Notes under the pieces: generated by a model | The model's input: only the letters and a program-made list of their open reading frames with translations | Database searches by the model: none | Told to the model about the DNA's origin: nothing | Made by a program: the position numbers and the translations under genes | Assembly (NCBI RefSeq): GCF_050315115.1 | Contig: NZ_JBNPOJ010000004.1 | Location: forward strand, 62,001 to 126,000 | Direction: 5' to 3' | Origin: Peptoniphilus_A sp022767005 | GTDB lineage: Bacteria; Bacillota; Clostridia; Tissierellales; Peptoniphilaceae | Length of the DNA stretch: 64,000 nucleotides | Shown here: positions 61,578 through 64,000 of the stretch, piece after piece | Position numbering within the stretch: position 1 is the stretch's first letter | How the letters are laid out: each line of letters begins with the position of its first letter

Positions 61578-62012
61578 ACTTTCATCCATGTAGACATTTA
61601 GATTCTTAATTCCATATATCTTTTCAAGTTCTTCAGAAAATTCAACCACAGATTTTTCATCAAAACCATAGATGTAGACTTCGCTGCCATAATTTATAAT
61701 TTCTAATTTTAAAATCCCATCGTTATAGAGATTTATTCCCATAAAATTAAGAGCAACTTCTCCAATTAAATTATCTAAAATCATCTTTTTAAAGTCTTCA
61801 TCAATTATTCCTTGAAAAATGTATTCATATCCATCTTCATCAGAATAAACAGCAAATTCTTCAACTAATTTTTTTGATTTTTCATCTTCTTTTAAAACTT
61901 TAATCTGATAGGAATCACATTTATTTAAATAGATTTTTAAAATATCGAAAACTGGGTTTAAATCAATATCTTCTTCGATAAAAACATTGTTTTCAAAATT
62001 TATATAGTACAA
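61575..62012 (-). CDS. Small acidic protein of unknown function (ends at TAG before a metal-binding tail)
   Basis: I do not recognise this 145-residue protein. It is acidic and cytoplasmic, with no membrane segment; motifs include YYINFENNVFIEEDIDLNP, FAVYSDEDGYEYIFQGIID and SVVEFSEELEKIYGIKNL. It starts at TTG behind AAGGAGTGAT, 12 nt after the DUF4153-like gene. The in-frame sequence beyond its TAG encodes a Cys/His-rich tail, so the full-length ancestral protein was probably about 180 residues. Confidence 0.65.
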   Translation of the reverse strand: MYYINFENNVFIEEDIDLNPVFDILKIYLNKCDSYQIKVLKEDEKSKKLVEEFAVYSDEDGYEYIFQGIIDEDFKKMILDNLIGEVALNFMGINLYNDGILKLEIINYGSEVYIYGFDEKSVVEFSEELEKIYGIKNLNVYMDES

Positions 62013-62023
62013 ATAATCACTCC

Positions 62024-63781
62024 TTATTTTGTTAAAAGATAAAATTCAATGTAGGCATCTTCTAAATTATCTTCCTTAGGAAAATAAATATTTGTAAATA
62101 AAATTTTGTATCCATCTTTTTCTATAGCCAAATCTTCTAACTCTATTTTGTCCTTTGTCTTTCTCAAAACTTTTAAATTATCCTTTAATTTTGCCAAATC
62201 TATAGTCATAATATTCTTATAATCTTCATCTATTTTTTTATAAATTTTTATTTCTCTATTAGTTTTTTCAAATTTATAATCTCCAGATGTAACAACATCA
62301 TCAAGAGAATATACAAAAATCAAATGATTGTAACCTTCAATGTCTATATTAAATCTAAGTTCATTGTCCCTTGGCAAATTGTCTGTATAAGAATAACCAA
62401 GATTATTTTTATCTTCGATAATGTTACTAAATCCGAATAATTTTGTAAAACTATCTTCATTTAGTTTAAAATCCTTTGGCATATGTTTTAATTCAGAAAC
62501 TCTATCAGTTCTTACCATGTAGCTAACTATATCTACAATTTGACTTTTCGCATCACTTTCAATATTTAAATTTGGTTTTATTTCTTCTCCTACAATCATT
62601 TTATTGTCTTTTAAAAGTTTTTCAAACCTTGCATTTTGAGATCTTACGCTGAGGCTTGGTGCAGATGCAGGTCCTATTCCCGTAATTAAAATTATTACAA
62701 ATAAAAAAATTGGTATTGTTATATTTGAATTTTCTCTATACAAAATATAATAAATCAAAGAAAGAAAAATCCAAACTCCAGCTGCTATAACAATGTATCT
62801 ATTTTCTGTCATTCCATATTCCCTAATTCTTAAATAAATTGCAAAAAACATCATACCCAATAGTGGGAAAAGTGTGAAAGGAAAAATAATTTTAAAATAG
62901 TTAATAATTTTTATCGAGTCCACTCTGGACAAGAAAAATAGATATACTACTGAAAAACTTGCAAACCAAATAACTAAATTTACGATTAAATTATTTGGGA
63001 TTTGCCAAAGCACTAAAATTTTTACAAAATATGCAAGTAAAATCGCTGTATAAATAATTACAATAGGTGTAATTATATAAACTAATAAAATTTTAAAAGC
63101 CTTAGGATATTTATAATCTGTGAAAGAATCTCTAACTTTTGGAAAATCAGAAAAAAATGTCACAACATTAAATAATATAAAAGAAAAAATTGCCACTCTA
63201 AGATAAACTGAAGAATGAAAATTAAACCTAAATAAACTATTTAATGCAAAAATAATTCCACTTATACCAATAAATACAATAAAGCTGTAAATATTTGAAA
63301 TTATAAAAGATTTTAAAATTTTTGCTACATAAACTACATAATCTTTGTGGTAATTAAATTTTCCAATAAAGGATGATGCTACAACAAGTGCAGCAATCAA
63401 TGTAAAATAAATAAAATTATTATTATAATTAGCTAATGTTTTACTTTCATTATAAACAAGTTCGTAAATTCCATATAAAATTGGCAAGGTAATTACATAG
63501 GAAAGTACTTTAAATAGATTGTTATTTTTTAAATTTTTTAGGTCGTAATAATTTCTTATTCCTTCATTAAAAAGTCTAACAAAAGCATAAAGAAAAATTC
63601 CAAATACAAAGACTAAACCATAACCTTCCATTCTATTTATAAACATATTACCTTTGTCATAAAAAGTTGACATAATCAAAAACACTGTTGCAAGCATAGC
63701 GCTTATAATAGTAAATGGAAATCTTTTAAAGGTGTTTTTAATACTATTAAAATTAAGTAATGTATAATTAAAAATTCTCAT
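62024..63781 (-). CDS. DUF4153-like polytopic membrane protein
   Basis: This 585-residue protein has about ten to twelve membrane helices in the first 370 residues (for example RFPFTIISAMLATVFLIMS, GLVFVFGIFLYAFV, FVIILITGIGPASAPSLS) and a hydrophilic C-terminal domain (about 375-585), probably extracellular. The helix arrangement resembles DUF4153 proteins, whose function is unknown. AAGGAGG precedes the ATG by a good spacing. It is followed 12 nt later by the small acidic protein gene, so the two are likely cotranscribed. Confidence 0.7.
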   Translation of the reverse strand: MRIFNYTLLNFNSIKNTFKRFPFTIISAMLATVFLIMSTFYDKGNMFINRMEGYGLVFVFGIFLYAFVRLFNEGIRNYYDLKNLKNNNLFKVLSYVITLPILYGIYELVYNESKTLANYNNNFIYFTLIAALVVASSFIGKFNYHKDYVVYVAKILKSFIISNIYSFIVFIGISGIIFALNSLFRFNFHSSVYLRVAIFSFILFNVVTFFSDFPKVRDSFTDYKYPKAFKILLVYIITPIVIIYTAILLAYFVKILVLWQIPNNLIVNLVIWFASFSVVYLFFLSRVDSIKIINYFKIIFPFTLFPLLGMMFFAIYLRIREYGMTENRYIVIAAGVWIFLSLIYYILYRENSNITIPIFLFVIILITGIGPASAPSLSVRSQNARFEKLLKDNKMIVGEEIKPNLNIESDAKSQIVDIVSYMVRTDRVSELKHMPKDFKLNEDSFTKLFGFSNIIEDKNNLGYSYTDNLPRDNELRFNIDIEGYNHLIFVYSLDDVVTSGDYKFEKTNREIKIYKKIDEDYKNIMTIDLAKLKDNLKVLRKTKDKIELEDLAIEKDGYKILFTNIYFPKEDNLEDAYIEFYLLTK

Positions 63782-63871
63782 AACTACCTCCTTATTTTAA
63801 TAATATATCAAAGACCTTAAATTTTAAAGTAAATGGTTAAAATCTTTATCATTGTATCCACTTTGACATAT

Positions 63872-64000
63872 TTATTTTTTGTATACAACTTTTCCCTCAG
63901 AAATGGTATAGAGAACTTCTCCTATTAATACTTTATTGGCAAAGGGAGTATTAGATGACTTTGATTTGAATTTCTCGATTTTATAATGACTGTTGAGGTC
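63872..64000 (-). CDS. pyrC: Dihydroorotase, C-terminal end only (partial at right edge)
   Basis: The last 42 codons of a gene entering from the right edge read ...HYKIEKFKSKSSNTPFANK, VLIGEVLYTISEGKVVYKK, then TAA. This matches the C-terminus of dihydroorotase, where the SxSxNTPFxG motif and the closing GKVVY beta strand are typical. Related amidohydrolases share this end less exactly. Dihydroorotase closes the pyrimidine ring in UMP synthesis. The catalytic part lies outside the window. Confidence 0.72.
   Translation of the reverse strand, partial: DLNSHYKIEKFKSKSSNTPFANKVLIGEVLYTISEGKVVYKK

Noticed and set aside
1..64000. tRNA or rRNA genes, CRISPR arrays, insertion sequences or prophage genes
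   Set aside because: None found by eye on either strand: no regularly spaced repeats, no transposase or integrase motifs, no long GC-rich RNA genes. A tRNA covariance scan would settle small RNAs.

Overview
The window is ordinary chromosomal DNA from a very AT-rich, anaerobic Gram-positive bacterium. The gene set points to the Tissierellales/Clostridia, most likely Peptoniphilaceae (Anaerococcus/Peptoniphilus type); this is inference from gene content, not a phylogeny. Supporting signs are the SCIFF peptide and its radical-SAM maturase beside yajC-tgt-queA, a one-chain pyruvate:ferredoxin oxidoreductase, a butyryl-CoA:acetate-type CoA-transferase, HprK, SpoVG, an ileS T-box, CBS-containing family II pyrophosphatase and AGGAGG-type ribosome binding sites with frequent TTG/GTG starts. 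I see no tRNA, rRNA, CRISPR array, transposase or prophage gene.

Layout (nearly everything is on the minus strand). 1-7.4 kb: scfB (partial), scfA, yajC, tgt, queA, a SpoIID-like protein, ruvB, ruvA, ruvC and an unknown protein: tRNA queuosine synthesis, Holliday-junction processing and protein export. 7.5-10.9 kb: asnA, a zinc-phospholipase-C-like protein and a secreted GH18 protein. 11-23 kb: two housekeeping blocks, ylxM-ffh-rpsP-khpA-rimM-trmD-rplS and plsX-acpP-rnc-radical SAM-smc-ftsY, covering SRP targeting, ribosome and tRNA maturation, lipid synthesis and chromosome condensation. 23-31.5 kb: nifJ, hprK, uvrC and an aminopeptidase P.

31.5-35 kb is the one clearly accessory segment. 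It holds a BlaI-type repressor and an M56/BlaR1-type membrane protease lacking a penicillin-binding sensor, then a decayed fragment of a second BlaR1, a secreted protein with a glycine-rich hydrophobic segment, a tiny two-helix membrane protein and a 76-residue membrane-anchored protein. An operator-like sequence occurs upstream of both the repressor gene and the 76-residue gene, and matching terminators flank the segment. I propose a signal-responsive secreted-effector cassette, perhaps bacteriocin-like, as the best candidate for an undescribed system.

35-46.5 kb: an OmpR-type two-component system with direct repeats at its own promoter, crcB, an NCS2 permease, an alanine-racemase-family gene, spoVG, murC, a secreted phosphodiester-glycosidase protein and a class V aminotransferase. 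46.7-56.7 kb: a YacL-like PIN-TRAM membrane protein (possibly starting at ATT), carD, a CoA-transferase, an AddA-like helicase-nuclease, an ArsR-family regulator and ileS under a T-box. 56.7-64 kb: an Rrf2 regulator, a SAF-domain dehydrogenase, a YhiN-type flavoprotein, a CBS-pyrophosphatase, a small acidic protein whose metal-binding tail lies in frame behind an amber stop, a DUF4153-like membrane protein and the end of dihydroorotase.
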